Assembly: GCF_013410655.1 (NCBI RefSeq)
Contig: NZ_JACCFP010000001.1
Location: 434,001-498,000 of the forward strand
Direction: 5' to 3'
Length of the DNA stretch: 64,000 nucleotides
Source: Nocardioides thalensis
Lineage (GTDB): Bacteria; Actinomycetota; Actinomycetes; Propionibacteriales; Nocardioidaceae
Part shown: one piece after another, positions 43,677 to 52,211 of the stretch
How the letters are laid out: each line of letters begins with the position of its first letter
Position numbering within the stretch: position 1 is the stretch's first letter
Program-made: the position numbers and the translations under genes
Notes under the pieces: generated by a model
What the model saw: the letters and a program-made list of their open reading frames with translations, nothing else
Databases searched by the model: none
What the model was told of the DNA's origin: nothing

Positions 43677-44562
43677 GCTGCTTGCGCACCCGGTAGATCC
43701 CGCCCTTGACGCGATAGCCGAGTGCGGCGTTGACGTGCCGGATCCCGGCGTTGCGCTCCTCGTTCATCGTGGAGCTGATCACGGCGCCGCGGTCGGCCGC
43801 CAGGCGGTGCGCGTACTGCTTCAGTGCGAACGCGAGGTTCCGTCCCCGGAACGACTGCCCGACGCCGGTGTAGTGGATGTGGAGCGCCCGGTCGTCGGGG
43901 TTGATGTCGCCGATGATGACCGCAGCCGGCGCGCCGTCGACGCGGGCGAGCACAGCGATGTCGCTGCCGTCTCCCTTCGCGAAGAGCCGGAAGTGCTCGA
44001 GCCGGCTGATGATGCCGGACTCCACGGCCTCGGGGTTGGTCTGGCTGTCGACCACCATGGCGTCGACCGCGTCCTCGTCGGCGAACTCCAGGGACGACAC
44101 GTCCTCGTAGGTGACGCCGTCGATCGCGAGCGGCTCGGGCAGGTCGACGAGCGGGAGCTCGGACTCGATGCCGTGCTGGAAGGGCTCGAACCCGTGGGCC
44201 CGCGCGATCGCGAGGGACTCCTCGTCGGCGTCGTCGATCCAGGAGACGAGCCGGGTGACGCCCTCGGGCAGCAGGGTCAGCAGCGCGTCGTACAGCGCGC
44301 TGCCGACGCCGGAGTGCGCTGCCTCGCGGGCGACGACGACGTGGATGAACGCCGTGTCGGTGGGCGCCGACGGGCCGCGGCTGATGCGCGCGAACCCGAC
44401 GAGCCCGCCGTCGCGGTGCGCCGTCCGCAGGTGGAAGTAGGGCATGGCGGCGGCGTTGACGAAGATCCACTCCGCGGCCGCGCGCGGCTCGCGGGGGATG
44501 CGCGCGAGCTCGAGGTCGACGAGGTGGTCGTACGGCGAGGCGTCGGCGGCGCGGATCTCCAT
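43669..44562 (-). CDS. Double-GNAT acetyltransferase
   Basis: A 297-residue protein with two GNAT-like halves. The N-terminal half has VVAREAAHSGVGSALYDALL and the C-terminal half TGVGQSFRGRNLAFALKQYA and MNEERNAGIRHVNAALGYRV. Double GNATs typically have one active and one regulatory or degenerate half. ATG 44562 (MEIRAADASPY) is preferred; the upstream start adds 12 residues. It overlaps the convergent CocE gene by 8 bp. Confidence 0.85.
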   Translation of the reverse strand: MEIRAADASPYDHLVDLELARIPREPRAAAEWIFVNAAAMPYFHLRTAHRDGGLVGFARISRGPSAPTDTAFIHVVVAREAAHSGVGSALYDALLTLLPEGVTRLVSWIDDADEESLAIARAHGFEPFQHGIESELPLVDLPEPLAIDGVTYEDVSSLEFADEDAVDAMVVDSQTNPEAVESGIISRLEHFRLFAKGDGSDIAVLARVDGAPAAVIIGDINPDDRALHIHYTGVGQSFRGRNLAFALKQYAHRLAADRGAVISSTMNEERNAGIRHVNAALGYRVKGGIYRVRKQLT

Positions 44563-44602
44563 CCCGTGATTGTCGCGGCGCCCCGGCGTCGCGGCCACCG
44601 GA

Positions 44603-45550
44603 TTAGCAGTCGAAGCGGAACGGCGCCCACGCCCGCTCGCCGCCGGGATGGATGGTGACCGAGGCGGCGCCCTTGAGCTTCACGTCGCCGGCGACCGTGA
44701 TCTGCGCGACCGCGCGGGCCACGGTCTGCCCCTCGTCGACGTGCACCACGCGCTCGTGCAGCCGGTTGCCGCCGGGCAGCCAGAACACCAGGCGCAGGGT
44801 GCCCGCGGACCCGTCGGTCACGACCTCGGTGTCGAGCTGCACCGTGGCCTGCGGGCAGTGCGTCGTCGGCGGGGTCACGGTCAGCGAGGCGGACTCGACC
44901 GCGACGGACGCGGAGGCGGCTCCCTCCGCGCTCGTGACGGGCAGCAGGCCGAGCATCCAGGCCCCGGTGCCCGCCGATGCCGGCACGGCCAGCATGCACA
45001 GCGCCGCCACGTAGGGACCCAGGCGCCGCAGGAAGCCGCGCCGGTAGGTCGGCTCCTCCACCTCCTCGATGGTGGGCCGGGTCATCGGGTGAGCCACGAC
45101 GACGGGGGCGGGAGTGCCTCCCTCCGCCGCCACGGTCTCGCCCTCAGCCTCGGCCTCGGCCTCGGGCACCGCGGGCGCGCCCTGCCACGCCGCGCCCGGC
45201 ACCGCCTCGAGCGCTGCGACCAGGCCCCGCGGGAACCGCCGGCACTGGGGCCGCGGGTTCAGGCCGCTGAGCACCGCCTGCTGCGCCGCCTCCGGGAGAC
45301 CCGGCGTCCGCCCCATCAGGCAGAGCGCGTCGGCGTGGTCGATGGGGCGGGTGCCCGTGAGCAGCTCGCACGCCAGCACGGCGAACGCGTAGGCGTCGTC
45401 GCGGCGGGTGGCCCTGGTCGCCGGGTCGTCGCCCTCCCACGCGGCGCACAGCCGCTCGGCCACGTCGCGGAGCTCGTCGAGGGCGACCGCGGCCGGCAGT
45501 GGGCCCGCGAGGGGCCGTGCTCCGTATGTCGTGATGTCGAGACTGCGCAT
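44603..45550 (-). CDS. Membrane protein with a Ser/Thr-kinase C-lobe remnant
   Basis: A 315-residue protein. Residues about 40-125 (DDAYAFAVLACELLTGTRPI, GLPEAAQQAVLSGLNPRPQC, RRFPRGLVAALEAV) match helices F to I of a Hanks-type kinase C-lobe, but there is no P-loop, VAIK lysine, HRD or DFG segment. An Ala/Glu linker, a transmembrane helix (YVAALCMLAVPASAGTGAWM) and an outside domain with two Cys (THCPQA, FRFDC) follow. ATG 45550 lies 27 bp of A/T-richer DNA from the divergent TetR region. It may be a scaffold or decayed receptor kinase. Confidence 0.7.
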   Translation of the reverse strand: MRSLDITTYGARPLAGPLPAAVALDELRDVAERLCAAWEGDDPATRATRRDDAYAFAVLACELLTGTRPIDHADALCLMGRTPGLPEAAQQAVLSGLNPRPQCRRFPRGLVAALEAVPGAAWQGAPAVPEAEAEAEGETVAAEGGTPAPVVVAHPMTRPTIEEVEEPTYRRGFLRRLGPYVAALCMLAVPASAGTGAWMLGLLPVTSAEGAASASVAVESASLTVTPPTTHCPQATVQLDTEVVTDGSAGTLRLVFWLPGGNRLHERVVHVDEGQTVARAVAQITVAGDVKLKGAASVTIHPGGERAWAPFRFDC

Positions 45551-45683
45551 CGGTTCCCTCTCGCGCCTTCCCTCCCCACCGAAAAGGCTAGGTCCGCCCG
45601 CGGGGCCGCGCAGCAGATTGCGAACATCTCCGCGGACCGCGGGGGGTAGGCACCCCGGCGGTCGCGCGCTGCCCACAATCCGT

Positions 45684-45712
45684 TTGTGAGTGAGCGCTCA
45701 CTCACTTATGAT
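45684..45712 (+). promoter_or_regulatory. tetR promoter with a 20-bp perfect operator
   Basis: TTGTGA at 45684-45689 and TATGAT at 45707-45712 with a 17-bp spacer form a promoter. The palindrome GTGAGTGAGC plus GCTCACTCAC at 45686-45705 covers the -35 and spacer exactly, as expected for TetR autorepression. The ATG at 45719 lies six nt beyond the -10, so the mRNA is probably leaderless. Confidence 0.85.
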
Positions 45713-45718
45713 CGACGC

Positions 45719-46312
45719 ATGGCACCGAGAGCAGCGGCGATGTCGCCGGAGGAGCGGCGCGCGGCCCTGATGGAGGCAACCCTGCCCCTGCTCTACGAGC
45801 ACGGGCGCAACGTGACGACGCGCCTCATCGCCGAGGCGGCCGGTGTCGCCGAGGGCACGATCTTCCGCGTGTTCAGCTCCAAGGACGAGCTAGTCGACGC
45901 CGTGGTGGCGAAGGTGTTCGAGCCGGGTCGCCTGGTCGAGGACATCGCCGCGATCGACCGCGACCTCCCGCTGCGCGACATCGCACTCGTGCTGGTGCGC
46001 CTCATGCAGGAGCGGATGACCGGTGGGATCCTGCTGATCCGCAAGCTCGGCCTCGACGGCCCTCCCGAGATCCCGGGCGACCCGGGCCGGGCGCGGGCGA
46101 TGCAGCGGCTGGTGGATGCCTCGGTCGACCTCTTCGAGCCGTTCCGGGACGACCTGCGGATCCCGGCGGCCGACGTGGTGCTGCTGCTCCGGCTGCTGAC
46201 GTTCTCGGGCAGCCACCCGAAGTTCACCGGCGGCGGCGTGCTCACCCCCGACCTGATCGTCGACACCGTGCTGTACGGCGCCGTCCGCCGCGACGACGAG
46301 GAGTCCCCCTGA
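45719..46312 (+). CDS. TetR-family transcriptional regulator
   Basis: A 197-residue regulator with an N-terminal HTH (ATLPLLYEHGRNVTTRLIAE, then AAGVAEGTIFRVFSSKDELV) and a helical ligand domain. ATG 45719 is chosen because GTG 45686 would lie inside the operator palindrome and the -35 box. The stop overlaps the ATG of the first ABC gene, so regulator and exporter are one operon that it very likely represses. Confidence 0.92.
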   Translation: MAPRAAAMSPEERRAALMEATLPLLYEHGRNVTTRLIAEAAGVAEGTIFRVFSSKDELVDAVVAKVFEPGRLVEDIAAIDRDLPLRDIALVLVRLMQERMTGGILLIRKLGLDGPPEIPGDPGRARAMQRLVDASVDLFEPFRDDLRIPAADVVLLLRLLTFSGSHPKFTGGGVLTPDLIVDTVLYGAVRRDDEESP

Positions 46313-48048
46313 TGCTGGTCAAGCTCCTGCGTGAGCACCTCGCGCCCTACCGGTCCTGGCTGACGACGATCGTCGTGCTGCAGTTCCTGGCGACCGTCGC
46401 GATGCTCTACCTGCCGAGCCTCAACGCCGACATCATCGACAAGGGCGTCGCCCGCGGCGACAACGGCTACGTCGTGAGGGTCGGCGCCGTGATGCTCGGC
46501 GTCGCTCTCGTGCAGGCCGCGTGCTCGATGGCGTCGGCCTGGTTCGGCGGCCGGGCAGCGATGGCGTTCGGCCGCGACGTGCGCAAGGCGCTGTTCGCCC
46601 GGGTCGGCTCGTTCTCCGCGCGCGAGGTGTCGCACTTCGGCGCTCCGTCGCTGATCACCCGCGCCACCAACGACGTGCAGCAGGTGCAGATGCTGGCGAT
46701 GATGACCTGCCTGATGGCGGTGACCATCCCGATCATGATGGTCGGCGGTGTCGTGATGGCGATGCGCGAGGACCTCGGCCTGTCCTGGATCGTCGTCGCG
46801 GTCGTGCCCGTGCTCTTCGTCTGCATCGGCATCGTCGTCTCCCAGATGGTGCCGGCGTTCCGCACCGTGCAGCAGCGGCTCGACGACGTGAACCGGATCC
46901 TCCGGGAGCAGATCACCGGCATCCGGGTGGTCCGCGCGTTCGTGCGCGAGCCGCACGAGACCCGGCGCTTCGCCCGCGCCAACGACGACCTGACCGAGGT
47001 GTCGCTGCGCGCGGGCCGCTGGATGGCGGCGATGTTCCCGCTCGTGATGGGCGTCGCCAACGTCGCGAGCGTCGGCGTGATCTGGTTCGGCGGGCACCGC
47101 GTCGACAACGGCCAGATGGAGGTCGGCGCGCTCACGGCGTTCCTCGCCTACCTGATGCAGATCCTGATGTCGGTGATGATGGGGACGTTCATGCTGATGA
47201 TGGTGCCGCGGGCAGCCGTCAGCGCCGACCGCATCTCCGAGGTGCTCGCCACCGACTCGACGGTCGTGCCGCCCGCACGCCCCGTCACGTCGGTGGACGT
47301 CGCCGGCCACCTCGATCTCGAGGCCGTCGGGCTCACCTATCCGGGCGCCGAGGCGCCGGTGCTGACTGACGTCTCGTTCTCCGCCCGGCCCGGTCAGACG
47401 ATCGCGGTCATCGGCTCCACCGGCGCCGGCAAGACGACCCTGGTCAACCTGGTGCCGCGGCTGCTCGACGCTACCGAGGGCGTGGTGCGGGTCGACGGCG
47501 TCGACGTCCGCGACCTCGCCCCCGAGCTGCTCTGGTCGCGCATCGGCCTGGTGCCGCAGCGGGCGTTCCTCTTCTCCGGCACCATCGCGACGAACCTGCG
47601 CTACGGCCGGCCCGACGCCACCGACGACGAGCTCTGGGAGGCGCTCGAAATCGCCCAGGCCGCCGACTTCGTGCGGGAGATGCCGCAGCAGCTCGACGCG
47701 CCCGTCGCCCAGGGTGGTACGACGGTCTCGGGCGGCCAGCGCCAGCGGCTCGCCATCGCGCGCGCACTGGTCCGGCGGCCCGAGGTCTACCTGTTCGACG
47801 ACGCGTTCTCGGCGCTCGACGTCGCGACCGACGCCAGGCTGCGGGCCGCGCTCGAGCCGGTCACCCGGGAGGCGACCGTCGTGATCGTCGCCCAGCGGAT
47901 CGCGACGATCCGCGACGCCGACCTGATCCTCGTGCTCGAGGACGGCCGGGTCGTCGGTCGCGGCACCCACGAGGAGCTGCTCCGCGACAACGAGACCTAC
48001 CAGGAGATCGCGGCCTCGCAGGGCCTCGGCGAGGAGGTGGTGGCATGA
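46312..48048 (+). CDS. ABC exporter half-transporter A (degenerate Walker B)
   Basis: A 578-residue half-transporter with an N-terminal six-helix membrane domain and a C-terminal nucleotide-binding domain. Walker A is GSTGAGKTTL and the signature is VSGGQRQRLAIARAL. Walker B reads YLFDDAFSALD, so the catalytic Glu is Asp, a sign of the non-hydrolytic site in heterodimeric exporters. It is translationally coupled to TetR upstream (1-bp overlap) and to the second half downstream (4-bp overlap). Confidence 0.92.
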   Translation: MLVKLLREHLAPYRSWLTTIVVLQFLATVAMLYLPSLNADIIDKGVARGDNGYVVRVGAVMLGVALVQAACSMASAWFGGRAAMAFGRDVRKALFARVGSFSAREVSHFGAPSLITRATNDVQQVQMLAMMTCLMAVTIPIMMVGGVVMAMREDLGLSWIVVAVVPVLFVCIGIVVSQMVPAFRTVQQRLDDVNRILREQITGIRVVRAFVREPHETRRFARANDDLTEVSLRAGRWMAAMFPLVMGVANVASVGVIWFGGHRVDNGQMEVGALTAFLAYLMQILMSVMMGTFMLMMVPRAAVSADRISEVLATDSTVVPPARPVTSVDVAGHLDLEAVGLTYPGAEAPVLTDVSFSARPGQTIAVIGSTGAGKTTLVNLVPRLLDATEGVVRVDGVDVRDLAPELLWSRIGLVPQRAFLFSGTIATNLRYGRPDATDDELWEALEIAQAADFVREMPQQLDAPVAQGGTTVSGGQRQRLAIARALVRRPEVYLFDDAFSALDVATDARLRAALEPVTREATVVIVAQRIATIRDADLILVLEDGRVVGRGTHEELLRDNETYQEIAASQGLGEEVVA

Positions 48049-50045
48049 GCGAGCAGACGAGTGACCGGAAGGGAACCCTGAAGACCACCGAGCGCATCGT
48101 CCAGGGCCCCGGCCCCGGTCGCGGCCCGATGGGCGGCGGCATGGTCGGTCAGAAGGCCGACGACTTCGGCACCTCGGCCCGCCGGCTGCTCGGCATGCTG
48201 CGCCCGGCTCGCGGGCGTGCGGTCGCCGTACTCCTGCTCGGCATCGGCAGCGTCGCCTCCGTCGCCGTCGGGCCGTGGCTGCTCGGCAAGGCGACCGACC
48301 TGGTCTTCAACGGGTTCATCGGCGGCCGGCTGTCCGCGGGCACGACCAAGGACGAGGTGGTGGCCGCGGCCGAGGCGCGCGGCGACGAGCAGTACGCCGA
48401 CTTCCTCAGTGGGCTCGACATCGTGCCGGGCCAGGGCGTCGACTTCGACGCCGTCGGCCAGGTCCTCATGCTGACCCTCGCGATCTACATCGGCGGTCAG
48501 CTCCTCGGCTGGCTCCAGGGCTGGCTCGTCAACGACATCGTCCAGGACACCGTCCGCCGGATGCGGACCGACGTGGAGGAGAAGATCCACCGGCTGCCGC
48601 TGGCCTACTTCGACCGCCAGCCGCGCGGCGAGCTGCTCAGCCGAGCGACCAACGACATCGACAACGTCGCGCAGAACCTCCAGCAGACGATGAGCCAGCT
48701 GCTCACGTCGCTGCTGATGGTGGTCGGCGTGCTCGGCATGATGTTCTGGGTCTCGCCGCTGCTGGCGGTGATCGCGCTGGTCTCCGTGCCGCTCGCGATG
48801 TTCACGACCGGCCGGATCATGAAGCGCTCGCAGAAGCAGTTCATCAGCCAGTGGCGCCAGACCGGCCGGCTCAACGCGCAGATCGAGGAGTCGATCTCCG
48901 GCCACGCGCTGGTGACCGTGTTCGGCCGCCGGGGCGCGGTCGAGGCCGAGTTCGACGAGGCCAACGAGGAGCTCTACGAGTCGTCGTACCGGGCGCAGTT
49001 CATCAGCGGCCTGGTCATGCCGATGATGATGCTGATCGGCAACCTCAACTACGTCGTCATCGCGGTGGTCGGCGGTCTCCGCGTCACCAGCGGCGCCATC
49101 ACCCTCGGCGAGGTCCAGGCGTTCATCCAGTACACGCGGATGTTCACCCAGCCGATCACCCAGATCGCCTCCATGGCCAACCTGCTGCAGTCCGGCGTCG
49201 CCTCCGCCGAGCGGGTCTTCGAGCTGCTCGACGCCGAGGAGGAGGTGCCCTCGGTGGTCGAGGGGTCTCGTGACGGCGCCGCGGCGCCTCCTCGACCACC
49301 AGCGGTCCACGGCGGTGAGGTCCGCTTCGAGCACGTCTCCTTCTCGTACGGCGACGAGCCGCTGATCGAGGACCTCTCGCTCGTCGCCCGCCCCGGTCGC
49401 ACGGTCGCGATCGTCGGGCCGACGGGCGCCGGCAAGACGACACTGGTCAACCTGATCATGCGCTACTACGAGCTCCGCGACGGCCGGATCACCCTCGACG
49501 GCGTGGACATCACCGAGATGCCGCGCGCCGAGCTCCGTGGGCGGATCGGGATGGTGCTCCAGGACACCTGGCTGTTCGAGGGCACGATCCGCGACAACAT
49601 CGCCTACGGCCGGCCCGAGGCGACGGAGGAGGAGCTGCTCGCGGCCGCGCGGGCGACGTACGTCGACCGGTTCGTCCACTCGCTGCCCGACGGCTACGAC
49701 ACCCGGGTCGACGACGAGGGCTCCAACCTCTCGGCCGGCGAGCGGCAGCTGATCACGATCGCTCGCGCCTTCCTGGCGCAGCCCGACCTGCTGATCCTCG
49801 ACGAGGCGACGTCGTCGGTCGACACCCGCACCGAGCTGCTGCTCCAGCAGGCGATGGCGGCGCTGCGCACCGACCGCACCTCGTTCGTGATCGCGCACCG
49901 GCTCTCGACCATCCGCGACGCCGACCTGATCCTGGTGATGGAGCACGGCCGGATCGTCGAGCAGGGCTCGCACGACGAGCTGCTCGCAGCCGGTGGGGCG
50001 TTCGCGCGGCTGAACGCGGCCCAGTTCGCGGCGGCCGAGGCCTGA
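48045..50045 (+). CDS. ABC exporter half-transporter B
   Basis: A 666-residue partner with a Gly/Pro/Met-rich N-terminal extension (GPGPGRGPMGGGMVGQKADD) and an extra loop of about 50 residues between the first two helices. Walker A is GPTGAGKTTL, Walker B LLILDEATSSVD is canonical, and the signature is LSAGERQ. The LSAGE signature pairs with the degenerate Walker B of half A, so both changes fall in the same composite site. Residues about 403-420 (linker to the ATPase domain) are encoded by a palindromic repeat. It is probably a drug or lipid exporter. Confidence 0.92.
   Translation: MSEQTSDRKGTLKTTERIVQGPGPGRGPMGGGMVGQKADDFGTSARRLLGMLRPARGRAVAVLLLGIGSVASVAVGPWLLGKATDLVFNGFIGGRLSAGTTKDEVVAAAEARGDEQYADFLSGLDIVPGQGVDFDAVGQVLMLTLAIYIGGQLLGWLQGWLVNDIVQDTVRRMRTDVEEKIHRLPLAYFDRQPRGELLSRATNDIDNVAQNLQQTMSQLLTSLLMVVGVLGMMFWVSPLLAVIALVSVPLAMFTTGRIMKRSQKQFISQWRQTGRLNAQIEESISGHALVTVFGRRGAVEAEFDEANEELYESSYRAQFISGLVMPMMMLIGNLNYVVIAVVGGLRVTSGAITLGEVQAFIQYTRMFTQPITQIASMANLLQSGVASAERVFELLDAEEEVPSVVEGSRDGAAAPPRPPAVHGGEVRFEHVSFSYGDEPLIEDLSLVARPGRTVAIVGPTGAGKTTLVNLIMRYYELRDGRITLDGVDITEMPRAELRGRIGMVLQDTWLFEGTIRDNIAYGRPEATEEELLAAARATYVDRFVHSLPDGYDTRVDDEGSNLSAGERQLITIARAFLAQPDLLILDEATSSVDTRTELLLQQAMAALRTDRTSFVIAHRLSTIRDADLILVMEHGRIVEQGSHDELLAAGGAFARLNAAQFAAAEA
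49253..49300. repeat. Palindromic repeat inside the ABC exporter gene
   Basis: The 11-bp arms GGTGGTCGAGG (49253-49263) and CCTCGACCACC (49290-49300) are perfect inverted copies. Inside is a second palindrome GGCGCC-GC-GGCGCC (49275-49288) and the motif GTCTCG. The block stays in frame and encodes a Ser/Arg/Ala/Pro-rich stretch in the flexible linker. GGTGGTCGAG and GTCTCG also occur in the intergenic repeat at 63.2 kb. Confidence 0.7.
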
Positions 50046-50074
50046 CGTCCGTCAAAGTCGACTAACCTCGGTCA

Positions 50075-50086
50075 CATAATCGGGAT
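50075..50086 (+). promoter_or_regulatory. -10 box of lysR, leaderless start
   Basis: CATAAT at 50075-50080 lies six nt before ATG 50087, which places the predicted transcription start on the start codon. The -35 is weak. This supports ATG 50087 as the start. Confidence 0.5.
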
Positions 50087-51040
50087 ATGTCGACGGTGGC
50101 CGCCGGGCGCCACCGCCCGGTTGCAGGGGTGCAGGTGGAGAGGCGTCAGCTCGAGGTCTTCCTCACCATCGCCGACGCGGGCAGCTTCACGCGAGCGGCG
50201 GCGCGACTGCGGGTGGCCCAGCCGTCGCTGTCGTATGCCGTCCGCCAGCTGGAGAAGGAGCTCGGGGTCGAGCTGTTCGAGCGACTCGGGCGGGGAGTCC
50301 GGCTGACTCCCGCCGGTGAGGCCCTCCGGGGGCCCGCGGCGCGCACGGTCCGCTCCTTCGAGCTCGCCGCGGGAGCCGTCCGATCCCTGGGCGGTGAGGG
50401 CTACGGCGAGCTGCGCTTCCTCGCCAGCACGCTGTGGGCCGTGGCGCCGCTCGCGCCGATCATCGGGGCGTTCCGTCGGGTGCTCCCCGGCGTCCAGGTG
50501 GTCGTCATCGATCCGCGACACCGAGCCGACGTGCTCGACCAGCTGCGCGCCGGCAGTGCCCACTTCGGCCTGGTCGACGGCCCGCCGCCGACCGGGCCGT
50601 TCGAGAGCCACTTCCTCGTCGAGCACGAGCTGGTCGCGGTCCTCCCGCCCGGCACGGAGTACGACGCCGCGGCCATCGGCATCGAGGAGCTCGCCGACCG
50701 CGGCCTGATCGCCACGCCGGGAGGCACGGCGCTCCGCGAGCTGCTCTCGCGGCGGCTCGAGGAGGTCGGCCGCGCCGGCGACGTGGCGATCGAGACCGAC
50801 CACGTCGCCGCCGTCGTACCGCTCGTCCTCGCCGGGGGTGGCGTGGCGCTGTTGCCGTCGGGGATGGCGCGGGCAGCGGTCGCCGAGGGTGCCGTGGCGG
50901 TTCAGCTGGCTCCACCCTCCCGCGCGCGCACCTGGCTGGTCTGGCGGGCGGGCGATCTCGACCCGGTCGCGGCGCAGTTCGTCGCGATCGCCCAGGAGCT
51001 CCATCCCGCGGACGGCAGCACCGCGACCACGCCGGCTTAG
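50087..51040 (+). CDS. LysR-family transcriptional regulator
   Basis: A 317-residue LysR regulator with an HTH (RRQLEVFLTIADAGSFTRAA, RLRVAQPSLSYAVRQLEKEL, VELFERLGRGVRLTPAGEAL) and a substrate-binding domain with PLVLAGGGVALLPSGMA. It lies 175 bp upstream of the ProXVW-TauD operon on the same strand and is the likely regulator of that operon. ATG 50087 is supported by a -10 box; GTG 50132 is an alternative start. Confidence 0.92.
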   Translation: MSTVAAGRHRPVAGVQVERRQLEVFLTIADAGSFTRAAARLRVAQPSLSYAVRQLEKELGVELFERLGRGVRLTPAGEALRGPAARTVRSFELAAGAVRSLGGEGYGELRFLASTLWAVAPLAPIIGAFRRVLPGVQVVVIDPRHRADVLDQLRAGSAHFGLVDGPPPTGPFESHFLVEHELVAVLPPGTEYDAAAIGIEELADRGLIATPGGTALRELLSRRLEEVGRAGDVAIETDHVAAVVPLVLAGGGVALLPSGMARAAVAEGAVAVQLAPPSRARTWLVWRAGDLDPVAAQFVAIAQELHPADGSTATTPA

Positions 51041-51111
51041 GGCGGGGCCGCGCCATAGAGAGCGTCTATCGGACCGGTCAACAACTCGTCTCGCTGGGGA
51101 CGGGCGCCGCC

Positions 51112-51141
51112 TTGAAACCGTGAGTCGTTAATCTCTACTGT
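51112..51141 (+). promoter_or_regulatory. Putative proX promoter
   Basis: TTGAAA at 51112-51117 and TACTGT at 51136-51141 with an 18-bp spacer. It is well placed between lysR and proX and would start transcription around 51148. Confidence 0.55.
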
Positions 51142-51144
51142 CTT

Positions 51145-51163
51145 AATCGAGTATTGATCGATT
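51145..51163. promoter_or_regulatory. Inverted repeat next to the proX promoter
   Basis: AATCGA (51145-51150) and TCGATT (51158-51163) are inverted copies seven bases apart, overlapping the predicted transcription start. The AT-rich surrounding contrasts with the genome. It is a candidate binding site for LysR or another regulator. Confidence 0.45.
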
Positions 51164-51215
51164 CGACCGAACCGCCGCTGGCGCCCTTCGCGCGCGGCGA
51201 CCCGAGGAGCCGTCC

Positions 51216-52211
51216 ATGAACGCCATTCCCTCCGCCCGTCGACCCGTCCGCCTGCGCGGGGCGCGGCTCGCCGCCTGCGCCCTCGCCACCGCGCTCGTCA
51301 CCACGGGCTGTGCCAGCAGCGAGGGCGACGACGACGGCTTCGCCGCCGACTCCGCCGGCGGTGGAACGGACTCGGTGGTGCTCGCCGAGCAGCCCTGGGT
51401 CGACCTGCAGGTCGAGAACGAGATCGCCGTCCAGATCCTCACCGAGGCCGGCTACGACGCGTCCATCAAGAAGAACCTCTCCGTCGAGACCGCGGCCGCG
51501 GCGCTGACCAGCAGTGAGATCGACGCCTATCTTGGCAACTGGTGGCCCTCGCAGGAGCCGACGTTCGGTGAGGCCATCGACAGCGGCGACGTCGAGGTGG
51601 TGTCGACGATCGTCACGGGCACCGAGTTCGCCCCGGCGGTGCCGGGGGACATCGCCGAGGAGCTCGGGATCAGCTCGCTGGCGGACCTCGACGAGCACGC
51701 GGACGCGTTCGGCCACAAGATCTACGGCATCGAGGCGGGCACGCCCGGCAACGAGACGATCCAGAAGGCGATCGACGCGGATGCCTACGGGCTCGGCGAC
51801 TGGGAGCTGGTGGCGAGCGGCACGCCCGCGATGCTCGCGCAGGTCGAGAAGTCGCACCAGGCCGGCGACCCGGTGGTCTTCCTCGCGTGGAGCCCGCACT
51901 GGATGACCGTCGAGTTCGACACCGTCTTCCTCGAGGATCCCGAGGGCGTCTGGGGCGGCGCGGGCGAGATCCGCACGATCACCCGCGCCGGTTTCGCCGA
52001 CGACAACCCGGAGATCGCCGAGTTCCTCGGCAACCTCGAGTTCACGACCGACGAAGCCGGCGAGTTCTACTACGCCCACGACAAGGAGGGCGAGTCGGTC
52101 GCCGACATCGCGGCGGCCTGGATCGAGGCCAACCCGGACCGGGTTGCCGAGTTCCTCGACGGCGTGGAGACCCCCGACGGCGCCGCCGCGGCCGAGGCGG
52201 TGGCGCCGTGA
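51216..52211 (+). CDS. proX: Glycine-betaine-type ABC transporter substrate-binding lipoprotein
   Basis: A 331-residue OpuAC/ProX-family binding lipoprotein. The signal peptide ends in TTGC (lipobox) and the mature protein has EIDAYLGNWWPSQEPT, GIEAGTPGNETIQKAI and VVFLAWSPHWMTVEFD, which contain aromatic residues that form a cation-binding cage for quaternary amines. The ligand could be glycine betaine, choline, carnitine or a related betaine. It heads an operon with ATPase, permease and TauD dioxygenase. Confidence 0.9.
   Translation: MNAIPSARRPVRLRGARLAACALATALVTTGCASSEGDDDGFAADSAGGGTDSVVLAEQPWVDLQVENEIAVQILTEAGYDASIKKNLSVETAAAALTSSEIDAYLGNWWPSQEPTFGEAIDSGDVEVVSTIVTGTEFAPAVPGDIAEELGISSLADLDEHADAFGHKIYGIEAGTPGNETIQKAIDADAYGLGDWELVASGTPAMLAQVEKSHQAGDPVVFLAWSPHWMTVEFDTVFLEDPEGVWGGAGEIRTITRAGFADDNPEIAEFLGNLEFTTDEAGEFYYAHDKEGESVADIAAAWIEANPDRVAEFLDGVETPDGAAAAEAVAP

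Noticed and set aside
45686..45718. GTG 45686 as the start of the TetR gene
   Set aside because: It lies in the operator palindrome and -35 box; the transcript is predicted to begin near 45719.
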